Both the position numbers and the translations under genes were made by a program. DNA of 46,763 nt from Vreelandella boliviensis LC1 (GTDB taxonomy: Bacteria; Pseudomonadota; Gammaproteobacteria; Pseudomonadales; Halomonadaceae). Location: NCBI RefSeq assembly GCF_000236035.1, contig NZ_JH393257.1, positions 1,716,684 to 1,763,446 of the forward strand, given 5' to 3'. How positions within the stretch are numbered: position 1 is the first letter of the stretch; each line of letters starts with the position of its first letter. A model generated the notes under the pieces. The model ran no database searches, had not been told where the DNA came from, and was given only the letters and a program-made list of their open reading frames with translations. This document shows, piece after piece, positions 1-8,538 of the stretch.

Positions 1-377
1 CTGCCAGCGCCGCTGTCTTGAAACAGCACAATCCAAAGCGCCACAAATAGCCCCGCGCCGCTGGCAAGGCCGAGCAGGGTCGGGTCGGCCAGCGGGTTAC
101 GAAACAGCCCCTGCATGGCGGCCCCGCTACCGGCAAGCATTGCGCCCACTGCGACGCCTAGCAGTAAGCGCGGTAGGCGCAGTTGCCACCACACCTGAAC
201 ACTGAGCGGGTCGGCTTGGCCGCTGATAAGTCCCCAGGGGGAAATGCCCAGCGCCCCCGAGGCGGCCGCCCAAGCCAAGGCCAGCAGCAGCGCCGTGGTT
301 AAACCGACGAGCACGCGGGTAGTGCGACTAACCGGCAGCCGCACCCGGAAACGGTAAGTGTTAAGAATGGCTATCAT
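1..377 (-). CDS. hmuU: Haem ABC transporter permease, FecCD family (partial)
   Basis: Translating the minus strand from the ATG at 377 gives an N-terminal 125 residues that run off the left edge. After a basic start comes a first membrane segment, and then the block [20 protein letters not shown] followed by [14 protein letters not shown], which is the hallmark of FecCD/BtuC-type permeases for siderophores, haem and cobalamin. The start overlaps the stop of hmuT as ATGA (374-377), indicating translational coupling in the hmu operon. Inner-membrane channel for haem passing from HmuT to the cytoplasm; the ATPase HmuV would be expected next, outside the window. Specificity for haem rests on the operon context. 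Confidence 0.9.
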   Translation of the reverse strand, partial: MIAILNTYRFRVRLPVSRTTRVLVGLTTALLLALAWAAASGALGISPWGLISGQADPLSVQVWWQLRLPRLLLGVAVGAMLAGSGAAMQGLFRNPLADPTLLGLASGAGLFVALWIVLFQDSGAG

Positions 378-1267
378 GGGCTTCGCTGGGCGGTGCTGTT
401 TTGAATGCTAGTCGATGCGCCCAGTAGCGCTTCAACGTCCTGGCGTAAAGTGAGGAGCTGGTCGGCCGTGCGTGGGCCAAAGCCGAGCAGCGCTTGATCA
501 TTGATTACAATTAACCGCTGCTCTCGACCTGCGGGGGTTAATGCCATACCCGGCAGTTGCCATAACGCGGCTTCGCCGCCCATGGCCGCCAAGCCCCGCT
601 CGGAGACAATCACAACCTCGGGTGCTTGCCGGGCCAGGGCTTCGGCACCCACGCTGTGATAGCCCTGCATCTCGTCAAAGGCATTTTCCAGCCCCACCGC
701 TTCAAGCGCGGTATGCGCTGCCGTGTTACTTCCCGCCGCCCGGGGGGTTAAGCCGCTATGCTGCATAATAAATATGGCGCGTGTGGTCGGCAGGTTAGGC
801 AGGTTGGCTAACCGCGCTAGCTTAGCGTTCAATGCGTCCGCTAAGACGTCACCTTCCTCACGGCGATCGGTGAGTTGGCCAACGGCACGGACTTTATCGC
901 CAATGGCCTCCAGGGAGGGAGGGGCGTTAATGATCTCTATGCCAACCCCCACCGCCGCTAGCTGTTCAAGCACTTCCTTGGGGCCTGCGTGTCCGGCGGC
1001 CAGAATCTGGTCGGGTTTAATAGAAAGCACGCTTTCAGCGGAGAGCTGGCGCAGGTAACCCACCGAAGGCAGCTCGGCCATGGCCGGTGGGTAGACCACT
1101 GTGTCGTCTCGGGCGATAACGTTGATATCGGCATCCAGGGCGGCCAGGGTCTCGGCGATATCGCCACCCAGCACCACCCAGCGCTCGTTGGCCAACGCGG
1201 CCCCGGTGGTCAACCAGCCAATCAGCAGTGCTACCAGCGAGCGGCGTATAAAACGTGCTGTGCTCAT
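374..1267 (-). CDS. hmuT: Periplasmic haem-binding protein HmuT
   Basis: 297 residues. Residues 1-26 form a Sec signal peptide (basic RR at 8-9, hydrophobic core, cleavage after GAALA). The mature part is a class III (TroA/FecB-like) binding protein; it carries the HmuT-type block with [20 protein letters not shown] and LSIKPD, and near the C terminus [12 protein letters not shown]. It captures haem in the periplasm and delivers it to the HmuU permease. Its start overlaps the hmuS stop and its stop overlaps the hmuU start, both as ATGA. Family assignment is firm; haem as ligand is supported by hemP, hmuR and hmuS in the same operon. Confidence 0.92.
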   Translation of the reverse strand: MSTARFIRRSLVALLIGWLTTGAALANERWVVLGGDIAETLAALDADINVIARDDTVVYPPAMAELPSVGYLRQLSAESVLSIKPDQILAAGHAGPKEVLEQLAAVGVGIEIINAPPSLEAIGDKVRAVGQLTDRREEGDVLADALNAKLARLANLPNLPTTRAIFIMQHSGLTPRAAGSNTAAHTALEAVGLENAFDEMQGYHSVGAEALARQAPEVVIVSERGLAAMGGEAALWQLPGMALTPAGREQRLIVINDQALLGFGPRTADQLLTLRQDVEALLGASTSIQNSTAQRSP

Positions 1268-2337
1268 GCCACCGCCTCTTGGCTGTCAAGTTCATCCAAC
1301 AGCTGCCGCCACTCGCGGCGCTCCGCACGGCCTTCCTGGCGCTCTGCGTAAAGCTGCAGCACTAGCGAGCCTTGGGCATCGAAGGCCTCAATGCTGGTGA
1401 CGCCGCCGTCGCGGTTGGGTTTGCTGACTTGCCAAACCTGATCAATCCCGGTGTCGTCAAGGTGCAGGGTGAACTGCTCGCCAAACAGATTCAGCCAACC
1501 ACGGGCGCGCTGCGGAGCGGGCAGTGTGCCGGTGCGAATCTGCACGCAGCCGGGGCTAGCGACAAACAGCATCAACGGCAGCTCGCGTTGGCTGGCGTGC
1601 TGAAGCACCGTTTCCAGGGCATTCACGGGCAGCGCACGGGTATAGCGGCCTTGCATTAACTGGTTGGCCTCAATACGCTCCAGATGATGGCGCTGGAGGA
1701 GGGCAAAGAACTGGTGCACATCGCGCATCGCGCCCCACTCGCTGGCCAGGGTTGGCGCTTCGGGCAGGGGGCGTTTTGAGCGAGACATGCTCTGGGTAAA
1801 CGCCGGCGTGTCCCGCGTGCCCAAAGCCGCTAGTGCGCCCCAAGGGCGTGGCAGTGGATTCTCCAGAGCAAAGCATTTATGCACGGCGCAGCCATGTTGG
1901 TTAAATATCTGCAGGCTCCACCGCCACTGGGGCTCTTCTTCATGAGAGGAAGGCATAGGATGGGGAGAAGGCATAGGATCACGAATCAAGCAGGCCCAGT
2001 GCCAGTGGGTGTAGAGCAAACGTAGATCCAGGCCGCCGGGGTCGAGCAGCAGGCCTGTGTGTGGCCCGCCGCTGAGTTCAGGGTAATCGCCGGTTTGCTC
2101 CAGCACGGCCAGCCGCGAGCGGGTCAACGCCTTAACCCGCCCCAACTGTGGCAGGTAGGCGGCAAGCTCGTTGGGCGAGAGCGGCAGCGTCCATACATCT
2201 CGCCCTAACCGGGCGGCCTGGAGCTCGCCTTCGCTGATGGCTAAGCGTTCAGCAATCTCAATGGCAGGTAGCCGCGGCTGAGCGGCACGCGCCGCGTCAA
2301 AGGCTTCGATAATGGCAATCTGTTGGGATGGAATCAT
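1264..2337 (-). CDS. hmuS: Haem-degrading/haem-trafficking protein HmuS (HemS/ChuS family)
   Basis: 357 residues, close to the usual ~350 for HemS/ChuS/HmuS. The N-terminal block PAIEIAERLAISEGELQAARLG and the motif IFNQHGCAVHKCF (compare the family's F-D-x-H-G-x-A-V-H-K) identify it. It is a cytosolic protein of two repeated halves that binds incoming haem and either passes it on or opens it to release iron. It sits between hmuR and hmuT and overlaps hmuT by ATGA. Odd: just before the HGCAVHK block there is a Pro/Met/Ser-rich insertion, MPSPHPMPSSHEEE, produced by an in-frame 18-bp tandem duplication (12-mer AAGGCATAGGAT at 1950 and 1968 on the plus strand). Confidence 0.9.
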   Translation of the reverse strand: MIPSQQIAIIEAFDAARAAQPRLPAIEIAERLAISEGELQAARLGRDVWTLPLSPNELAAYLPQLGRVKALTRSRLAVLEQTGDYPELSGGPHTGLLLDPGGLDLRLLYTHWHWACLIRDPMPSPHPMPSSHEEEPQWRWSLQIFNQHGCAVHKCFALENPLPRPWGALAALGTRDTPAFTQSMSRSKRPLPEAPTLASEWGAMRDVHQFFALLQRHHLERIEANQLMQGRYTRALPVNALETVLQHASQRELPLMLFVASPGCVQIRTGTLPAPQRARGWLNLFGEQFTLHLDDTGIDQVWQVSKPNRDGGVTSIEAFDAQGSLVLQLYAERQEGRAERREWRQLLDELDSQEAVA

Positions 2338-2368
2338 GACGCACCTCTATCGGGTTGACTGCATGGAT

Positions 2369-4345
2369 TTACCACTGCCAATTGAGGGTGGCGAACAGGC
2401 TGCGCCCATCGCCCAGGCTACCGTCGGGCCGGTACCACACCTTGTCACCCAGATTGGCAAGGCGCAGCGAGGTATCCACGGCCGGGGTGATTTGCCAGCC
2501 GAGATGAACGTCGTGCAGGCCATAGCCGGGCAGGCGTTCATCGTCACCCTGTTTATCGAAAGACTGGGCAAAGCGCGCTTGCCAGCCCAGGCGGATATCG
2601 CTGTTATATAGCGCTATCTCGCTACCCAGGGTCGCTTCCAACGGTGTTTGGCTGCCCAGCGGTTCGCCAGAGTCGCGGTCTTTGCCGGAAACTTCCGACA
2701 GGCCCACAAAGCTGGTCAGAAACGGGAACGCGCTTGGCTGCCAGGTCACCCGAGCGTCATAGCCCCACAGCTGGGCGCGCTGTACGTTCACCGCTTGGGT
2801 AGTGCCCGCCCTAATGTCGACCTGGGTATCAATAAAGTCGTCGGCACGGGTGTCGAAGTAGCTGGCGCGCAGCTGCCAGTCGCCTTGATGCCAGACCACG
2901 CCGCTTTCCCAGGTATGGCTGGATTCAGGCGATAGGTTGGGGTTGGGAATCCAGTAGTTATCCGGCGTGCAGAAGAACGGGCCAGCACAGAAACCCGCGA
3001 AGTGGCGCTCGTTGGCGTAAAGCTCTGAAAGGCTCGGTGCACGGAACGCTTCGGCGTAGCCCGAAAACAGCATCAAGGCGTCATCGGGCCGCCAGGCGAG
3101 GCGAAAACGCGGCGATACCTGGTCGTGGACGCTATCAGCGTCGTTTTGACCACTGGCATCGTAGCGGTCATAGCGAGCGCCAAGACCCACGTCAAACTGC
3201 CCGGCACCGCCATCGGCTAGATAGCGTCCAGCGGTGAGGGTGGTGTCGAGATAGGCTGCCTGGTTGTCGATATCGGCGTTGGGGAAACCATTGGCTTCGC
3301 CCTCTGGCCGTTGGCGGGCTTGCTCCAGCTCGGCGCCGAAAACCAGTGTTTGCGAAAACCAGCCGTGCTCCATGCTGTGGAAGCCGTCGCTCTGTAGCCC
3401 GACGCGTTCTAAGGTGCGGTTGGCCTGGGGTTCGTCGATATCCTGCTGGCTAAAGGTAAGCTGCGAAGTGACTTCTGTGGCAGCGCTGGGCTGCCAGCGG
3501 TGGCCGAGCTGGACGTTATTGCTTTCCACATCGCGGTCGCGCAGCGGATTGCTGGCATCGGTTGAAAGCTGCTGTGGGTTGGCGGGCTGGGTGGCTTCTT
3601 CTTCGTAATGCTGCCAGCTTATAAACAGCCGCTGTTCGTCGCTGGGCTCCCAGCCGCCTTTGAGCAGCAGGCTATTGAGTGTGGCATCGTCTTCGGCTTC
3701 ATCGCCTCCGGCACGGCGAATATCACCGGATTCACTGCGGCCGATTGAGAATAGGCCGTCCACTTGTCCATTGGCGGTATCGCGGCGACCAAAGGCAGTC
3801 AGGCTGCCGCGTAGTTCGTCGCTGGCCGTCGCCCCGCCGATGGAAAGGCGTACGCCGCTATCATCGCCGGGGGCCAATAGATCACCAGCATCCATGCTGG
3901 TGAAGCTGACCACCCCACCCATGGCATTGCTGCCGTAAAGGCTGGAGAGCGCACCCCGGGCGATTTGTACCTCCTGAATCAAGCCTGGGTCGAGGAAGAA
4001 GTTGCCGATGTGGCCGGTGGAGATATCCTGACGAACGCCATCCAGACGCACCAGCACGCCTTTGCTGCCAAACCCGCGCATGCTGAGTGTTTGACCATTT
4101 CGACGCCCTTGGCCAGCGACATGTAGGCCGGGTTGGCGGCTAAGCACGTCTTCGACCCGGCTGGCGGTGGCGAGCACCGCATCATCGCGATTGATAATAT
4201 CGATAATCAGCGGTGCCCGTGAAAGGTCAGTCGGCGCTCGGGTGCCGGTGACCGTCACTGGGTCAAGTTCGGCGTCGTCTGCTTGGGCGGCTAGCAGTGG
4301 GAGCAGCGTTAAACAAAGGCCACCAAAGGCACGTGTGTGGTTCAT
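2369..4345 (-). CDS. hmuR: TonB-dependent outer-membrane haem receptor
   Basis: 658 residues. Residues 1-22 are a signal peptide; DPVTVTGTR (about 28-36) is the TonB box, followed by a plug domain (LSMRGFGSKGVLVRLDGVRQ, then RGALSSLYGSNAMGGVV) and a 22-strand beta-barrel ending in the aromatic LNWQW. The barrel has FRAPSLSELY at about 432 and NPNLSPE at about 467, the FRAP and NPNL boxes typical of haem receptors of the HmuR/HemR/ShuA type. Between them, two cysteines in FCAGPFFC could form a loop disulphide. It imports haem through the outer membrane using TonB energy. It follows hemP by about 120 bp and precedes hmuS by 31 bp on the same strand, in a Fur-type operon. Confidence 0.92.
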   Translation of the reverse strand: MNHTRAFGGLCLTLLPLLAAQADDAELDPVTVTGTRAPTDLSRAPLIIDIINRDDAVLATASRVEDVLSRQPGLHVAGQGRRNGQTLSMRGFGSKGVLVRLDGVRQDISTGHIGNFFLDPGLIQEVQIARGALSSLYGSNAMGGVVSFTSMDAGDLLAPGDDSGVRLSIGGATASDELRGSLTAFGRRDTANGQVDGLFSIGRSESGDIRRAGGDEAEDDATLNSLLLKGGWEPSDEQRLFISWQHYEEEATQPANPQQLSTDASNPLRDRDVESNNVQLGHRWQPSAATEVTSQLTFSQQDIDEPQANRTLERVGLQSDGFHSMEHGWFSQTLVFGAELEQARQRPEGEANGFPNADIDNQAAYLDTTLTAGRYLADGGAGQFDVGLGARYDRYDASGQNDADSVHDQVSPRFRLAWRPDDALMLFSGYAEAFRAPSLSELYANERHFAGFCAGPFFCTPDNYWIPNPNLSPESSHTWESGVVWHQGDWQLRASYFDTRADDFIDTQVDIRAGTTQAVNVQRAQLWGYDARVTWQPSAFPFLTSFVGLSEVSGKDRDSGEPLGSQTPLEATLGSEIALYNSDIRLGWQARFAQSFDKQGDDERLPGYGLHDVHLGWQITPAVDTSLRLANLGDKVWYRPDGSLGDGRSLFATLNWQW

Positions 4346-4464
4346 AAGCCAGAGAATTCCAACAGGGGTAAGTGGAAGAGGTCGCTGGCTGGGTGCGATG
4401 GGCTACCTGGCTGGCTTTACTTGGTACATTTTTAAACTAATCAGAGAAATTAGCTGCTAAGGCG

Positions 4465-4635
4465 TTAGGCGTTGAGGATTAACTTGCCGCTTTTAGTGCG
4501 GCGCAATACGTAGCGGCGCTGTTCATGGTGAATAACCAGTTGGCCTGAGCTGCCCAGCAATTCACTGCTATCCACTTCGCGGGGCGCAGATTCCGACGTA
4601 TCTCCCCGGCGAGTGACCTTATCGGCTAACTGCAT
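4465..4635 (-). CDS. hemP: Haemin uptake protein HemP
   Basis: A 56-residue frame read on the minus strand from the ATG at 4635, with Shine-Dalgarno AGGAG eight bases upstream. The C-terminal part contains LVIHHEQRRYVLRRTKSGKL followed by ILNA, the conserved HemP signature (I-x-H-x3-Y-x-L-R-x-T-x-x-G-K-L-I-L). HemP is a small cytosolic protein that heads haem-uptake operons in many proteobacteria and in some species is needed for expression of the haem receptor. Here it is the first gene, directly under the Fur box at 4653-4671. Confidence 0.93.
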   Translation of the reverse strand: MQLADKVTRRGDTSESAPREVDSSELLGSSGQLVIHHEQRRYVLRRTKSGKLILNA

Positions 4636-4652
4636 GAGAGAATAACTCCTGT

Positions 4653-4671
4653 GTTAATGATAACTATTAGC
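4653..4671 (-). promoter_or_regulatory. Fur box upstream of hemP-hmu operon
   Basis: On the minus strand the 19 bases GCTAATAGTTATCATTAAC match the Fur consensus GATAATGATAATCATTATC at 15 of 19 positions, counted by eye. The site ends 18 bp before the hemP start, where bound Fur would block transcription. This predicts iron-repressed haem uptake. Confidence 0.85.
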
Positions 4672-4700
4672 GTTAATTTAGCAGAGTTGAGACTGCCTCT

Positions 4701-4733
4701 CAATAGGTTCCCAATAGTCTCTCAATAGAAGTT
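4701..4733. repeat. CAATAG repeated at 11-bp phase upstream of hemP
   Basis: CAATAG occurs at 4701, 4712 and 4723, exactly 11 bp apart, in the gap between the divergent hemP and phoX genes. The five bases between copies differ. The rest of the 4636-4875 gap holds the Fur box, a G-rich stretch at 4733-4750 and the phoX leader. Role unknown; it is one of several short phased repeats in this window. Confidence 0.6.
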
Positions 4734-4875
4734 GGGGAGGAGGGGGAGGGACGAAACATCAAGTCCCGAGTTCTTCATCCAAATGCAGGCGGGCCGTCAT
4801 CGTGTTGTCATTGAGCTTCTTTAGTGTCTCCTAACGTTCAATCGTTGACTTACAAACGATCAGAGGGAGACCAAA

Positions 4876-6969
4876 ATGAGTAAAGAGATCGAAGATCATC
4901 GCCTGTTTAACCACAGCGGCAACCCACCTTTCGCCGATGTATTGGCGCGCCATGTTTCCCGTCGCGATGTGATGCGCGGTGGTTTGAGCGTGGCGGCTGC
5001 CTCGATGCTTAGTTTTGGCGGTGCTGCCCAAGCGCTTGCTTCAAACGGGGCACAAAAAACACCGCTGACACTGGCGTTTGAAGCGGTTCAAGGGTCACTC
5101 ACCGACGCCGTGGTGGTGCCGGAAGGTTACGTGGCCCAAGTCTTGGTGCCCTGGGGGGCGCCGTTAAGCGCGGGCGACAGCTGGCAGCCTGACCAGCCAA
5201 TGACCGCTGAGCGTCAGGCGGAAAGCGTGGGTATGCACCACGATGGAATGGATGCCTTTCCGCTGGATACCGAAAGCGCCTCGCGCCGTTTTATCCTCGC
5301 GCTGAACAATGAATATATCGATCAAGCGGCGCTCTGGGCACCCCAAGGTGGCCCCACCAACGCGGATGAAGGTAAGCGCCCGGCGGAGGAGTCACGCACC
5401 GAGATCAATGCTCACGGTGTGACCATTGTCGAGGTCGAAAAAGACGCCAACGGGCAGTGGTCGCATGTGCCGGGATCGCGCTATAACCGCCGCTTTACCA
5501 GCGCAACGGAAATGGATCTGGCTGGCCCCGTGGCGGGCAGTGATTACGTTAAAACACGCTTTTCACCGGCAGGTACTCAAACCCGGGGCACCAACAATAA
5601 CTGCGGGCACGGCGTCACGCCCTGGGGCACCTACATGGCCAGCGAAGAGAACTGGCCCAACGTCTTTATTCACACCGGCGAGCGCTTCCAGGACGACGCC
5701 CGGATTGGTATTCCCACTGAACGCGGCCGCTACGCCTGGGAAACGTCGGCGGGTGATGCTTCTGAAGAGAACGACGAGTTTGCCCGTTTTGATATCACGC
5801 CACGCGGTGAGCGCGCCGAGGATGACTACCGCAACGAAGCGCGCACCTTCGGCTACCAGGTCGAAATTGACCCCTATAGCGGTGCCCGCGCAGTTAAACG
5901 CACGGCACTGGGCCGTTTCCGCCATGAAGGTTGCTGGTTAGGCAAACTGGAAGCTGGCCAGCCGGTGGTGTTCTATTCCGGCCACGATGCCCGCAACGAG
6001 TACGTGTATAAATACGTTTCTGATGCGGTCTGGGATCCCGCTGATGCCAACCGCCCGGGCGAGGCGTACGACCGCCTTGCCATCGGCAATAAATATATGG
6101 ATAACGGCACCCTCTATGTAGCCCGTTTTCACGCCGATGGCAGCGGTGAGTGGCTGGCAGCGGCGCTGGGCTTGGCAGAGAATGATTTAGCTGGTGTGAT
6201 TATCAATACCTGCGATGCCGCGGATCTGATGGGGGCAACACCGATGGATCGGCCCGAATGGGCCGCCGTGGATACGGCCTCTGGGGATGTTTATCTAACG
6301 CTGACTAACAATTCCCAGCGTAGTGAGGAGGCCGCAGCGCCGACCTTTACCAACGAAGGTGATGAGATTGATCAGTTGGGGGTTGGCTATGTCACTGCCC
6401 CGACTAACGCCGCCAACCCTCGTGCAAATAACGGCGCCGGCCACATTATCCGTTGGCGTGAAAGTCGCCTGCCGAATGCGTTTCGCTGGGAAGTGTTTGT
6501 CTTTGGCGCGGCGGCTGACGATGCGGATAACCACTCGGGCTTAACCGAAATGAACCAGTTCGCCAGCCCTGATGGGCTCTGGTTTGATGAGCGCGATGAT
6601 GGTCAGGGCATCCTGTGGATTCAGACCGATAACGGCTATGAAGGCATCACGGAGTACACCAACGACCAGCTGCTTGCCGTGGTACCCAACGGGTTAGACG
6701 ACATCCAGGGAACCGGCCCGGTGATTAACAGCAGTAACCAGCAGCAGCTCAAGCGCTTTGCGGTGGGGCCGAACGGCTGCGAAGTCACTGGCATTTTTAC
6801 CACGCCGGATAAAACCGCGCTGTTTATCAATATTCAGCATCCGAGCAATTGGCCCGCGGATGCAAGCGCGCTGATCCAAGACGCCACTGTTGCCGCCAGC
6901 GGCCAGATCCGCCCCCGGGCCTCGACCGTGGTGATTCAAAAGCGTGATGGTGGGCCTATAGGGGTTTAA
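4876..6969 (+). CDS. phoX: PhoX-family alkaline phosphatase (Tat-exported)
   Basis: 697 residues. SRRDVM at 28-33 followed by a hydrophobic stretch ending AQALA (55) is a twin-arginine signal. The rest is one PhoX (DUF839) domain: the blocks CGHGVTPWGTYMASEENW (about 242-260), FRHEGCW (about 348), SGHDARNEYVYKYVS, QFASPDGLWFD and TGIFTTPDKTALFINIQHP are characteristic. PhoX enzymes are Ca/Fe phosphomonoesterases that fold with metal in the cytoplasm and are exported to the periplasm to release phosphate from organic esters. Start has GGGAGA seven bases upstream. Upstream at 4805-4811 TTGTCAT resembles one half of a Pho box, but the second half is poor, so PhoB control is only suggested. The gene stands alone and ends in a terminator. 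Confidence 0.9.
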   Translation: MSKEIEDHRLFNHSGNPPFADVLARHVSRRDVMRGGLSVAAASMLSFGGAAQALASNGAQKTPLTLAFEAVQGSLTDAVVVPEGYVAQVLVPWGAPLSAGDSWQPDQPMTAERQAESVGMHHDGMDAFPLDTESASRRFILALNNEYIDQAALWAPQGGPTNADEGKRPAEESRTEINAHGVTIVEVEKDANGQWSHVPGSRYNRRFTSATEMDLAGPVAGSDYVKTRFSPAGTQTRGTNNNCGHGVTPWGTYMASEENWPNVFIHTGERFQDDARIGIPTERGRYAWETSAGDASEENDEFARFDITPRGERAEDDYRNEARTFGYQVEIDPYSGARAVKRTALGRFRHEGCWLGKLEAGQPVVFYSGHDARNEYVYKYVSDAVWDPADANRPGEAYDRLAIGNKYMDNGTLYVARFHADGSGEWLAAALGLAENDLAGVIINTCDAADLMGATPMDRPEWAAVDTASGDVYLTLTNNSQRSEEAAAPTFTNEGDEIDQLGVGYVTAPTNAANPRANNGAGHIIRWRESRLPNAFRWEVFVFGAAADDADNHSGLTEMNQFASPDGLWFDERDDGQGILWIQTDNGYEGITEYTNDQLLAVVPNGLDDIQGTGPVINSSNQQQLKRFAVGPNGCEVTGIFTTPDKTALFINIQHPSNWPADASALIQDATVAASGQIRPRASTVVIQKRDGGPIGV

Positions 6970-7011
6970 AAATCAGGTACTAAGCGCTGGAGTGATAACA
7001 AGCGCGCTATT

Positions 7012-7048
7012 AAAAGCTTCGAACCTCTCCCAGGCTCGAAGCTTTTTT
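7012..7048 (+). terminator. Rho-independent terminator after phoX
   Basis: An 11-bp perfect stem, AAAAGCTTCGA (7012-7022) with TCGAAGCTTTT (7036-7046), a 13-base loop and a T-run to 7048. The A-run on the 5' side lets it also act on the convergent DUF1127 gene. Confidence 0.9.
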
Positions 7049-7052
7049 GATG

Positions 7053-7388
7053 TTAGGCATGCTGAGCCTGTCGTTTTTTCAGCCGGGCTTCTAATGCGTG
7101 AATGGCATCGACCTTCAAGGGCAGTTGGCTAGCCCAGAGAATATCGTCGCGGCAATGACCAATATCGCACAGAACATGATCGTCGTAGTCCAGTAACGGC
7201 ACTATATGGCGGCGGAAAAGCCAGCGCCGCCGGTAATGCCACCAGCCCATATCCAACGCTCGAATCAGCCGCATTGACGGCATGGCAGGCATGTAGAAAT
7301 GTAATTGTGGCGGCTTGGGGGGCGGCGCCAGTTGGCTGGCCTTTTCCCAGGCGTTGTGGGCATTTTGGGTAGGATCTTCGCATTTCAT
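7053..7388 (-). CDS. DUF1127 domain protein
   Basis: 111 residues, start chosen because GGAGG lies six bases upstream of the ATG at 7388. The C-terminal half, with RRRWLFRRHIVPLLDYDDH followed by LCDIGHCRDDILW, follows the DUF1127 pattern (R-x-R-x-x-L-x-x-L-x-D-x-x-L-x-D-I-G-x-x-R). The N-terminal 40 residues are Pro-rich and unlike the family, making this longer than typical 50-70-residue members. DUF1127 proteins are small basic proteins, some linked to phosphate or RNA regulation in alphaproteobacteria; the role here is unknown. It is divergent from a LysR regulator, which probably controls it. Confidence 0.7.
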   Translation of the reverse strand: MKCEDPTQNAHNAWEKASQLAPPPKPPQLHFYMPAMPSMRLIRALDMGWWHYRRRWLFRRHIVPLLDYDDHVLCDIGHCRDDILWASQLPLKVDAIHALEARLKKRQAQHA

Positions 7389-7573
7389 CGCGCACCTCCA
7401 TCGTCACTCCCGCTGCACAGTAAGCGGTGCCTATGCACCGACTGGGCAGGTGTGAACTGTGGTTAATAAGTAGGAGGGTCGCGACCTCTGGTTATCAGCT
7501 TGGCGCTTCGCCTTGGATCAATCAAACGAAAAGATCTACACTGTGTGTTAAGATTTTCTGAAAGGTTAGTGCG

Positions 7574-8467
7574 ATGAACCAACTCTCAACCCTACCACCC
7601 AGCCGGGCCGCCTTGCCGCTACTGGATAGCGAGGTGCTGCGTACTTTTGTGACGATTGCCGAGAGCGGCAGTTTTACCCGCGCCGCCCAGCAGCTGTTTC
7701 GCACCCCTTCCGCGCTGAGCATGCAGATCAAACGCCTGGAAGAGATCCTCGGCCAGACGCTGTTTGTGCGCGAGGCGCGGCATGTACGCCTGACTGCCGA
7801 GGGAGAAGTGCTATTGGGCTATGGTCGTCGGCTGCTGAAGCTCAACGCCGAAGCCGTGACCCAGTTTCTTGCGCCGTCCATAGAGGGGCGTGTGGGACTG
7901 GGTATAACGGACGACGTGGTGGGGCGTATATTACCGACGGTGCTCGCCCAGTTTGCCCGTTCGCATCCGGCGGTGCAGGTCGATGTCGAGGTGGGACGCA
8001 GCAAAGATCTGCTTGCCAGGCTGGACGAGGGCGAGCTTGATCTCGCCCTGGTGATGGCCGGAGGGCCTGGCCAGACCGGACGTGGAGAAATCGTCCACAG
8101 CGAACCGTTAGTGTGGGCGGGCCGTGAGGATGGCGTTGCCGTGCAGCGCTCGCCACTACCGGTAACTCTGGCGCAGCAAGGGTGTGCGTGGCGTCGAATT
8201 ACCCTCAATGCCCTTGATCAAGCGGGAATTGCTTACCGAATCGCCTACTCCTGCGACCACTGTGCCGGGCAGGAAGCGGCTATGCTGGCCGATTTGGCCG
8301 TGACGGCTTTTCCGAAAAGCTTGATTCGGCCACCGCTCAAACGTCTTCATAACGAGTCACTGCCCCCGCTAGGTGATTATCAAGTGGCGCTGGTGAAGCG
8401 TGCAGGCAGTGGCGATGCTAGCGAGGTATTGGCTGAGCGGGTGGTAGAGGCATTTCGGGAGGGTTGA
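7574..8467 (+). CDS. LysR-family transcriptional regulator
   Basis: 297 residues. The N-terminal winged helix (about 18-77) contains LRTFVTIAESGSFTRAAQQL, then SALSMQIKRLEEILGQTLF and LTAEGEVLLGYGRRLL, all canonical LysR. The effector domain starts around residue 95 (GRVGLGITDDVVGRILP). It has an unusual Cys pair in YSCDHCAGQE, which could be redox- or metal-sensitive. Start supported by AAAGG eight bases upstream. It is transcribed away from the DUF1127 gene across a 185-bp gap; LysR proteins usually regulate the divergent neighbour. Inducer unknown. Confidence 0.9.
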   Translation: MNQLSTLPPSRAALPLLDSEVLRTFVTIAESGSFTRAAQQLFRTPSALSMQIKRLEEILGQTLFVREARHVRLTAEGEVLLGYGRRLLKLNAEAVTQFLAPSIEGRVGLGITDDVVGRILPTVLAQFARSHPAVQVDVEVGRSKDLLARLDEGELDLALVMAGGPGQTGRGEIVHSEPLVWAGREDGVAVQRSPLPVTLAQQGCAWRRITLNALDQAGIAYRIAYSCDHCAGQEAAMLADLAVTAFPKSLIRPPLKRLHNESLPPLGDYQVALVKRAGSGDASEVLAERVVEAFREG

Positions 8468-8538
8468 GTTGATAAGGTAATCCAGCTATCGCCTTTGTTA
8501 TCGGTCAGTAACGAACGCCCTATCCTCCCGTAGACACA

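Noticed and set aside
4805..4825. Pho box before phoX
   Set aside because: Only one half-site (TTGTCAT) is good; the second half does not match, so it was not listed as a feature.
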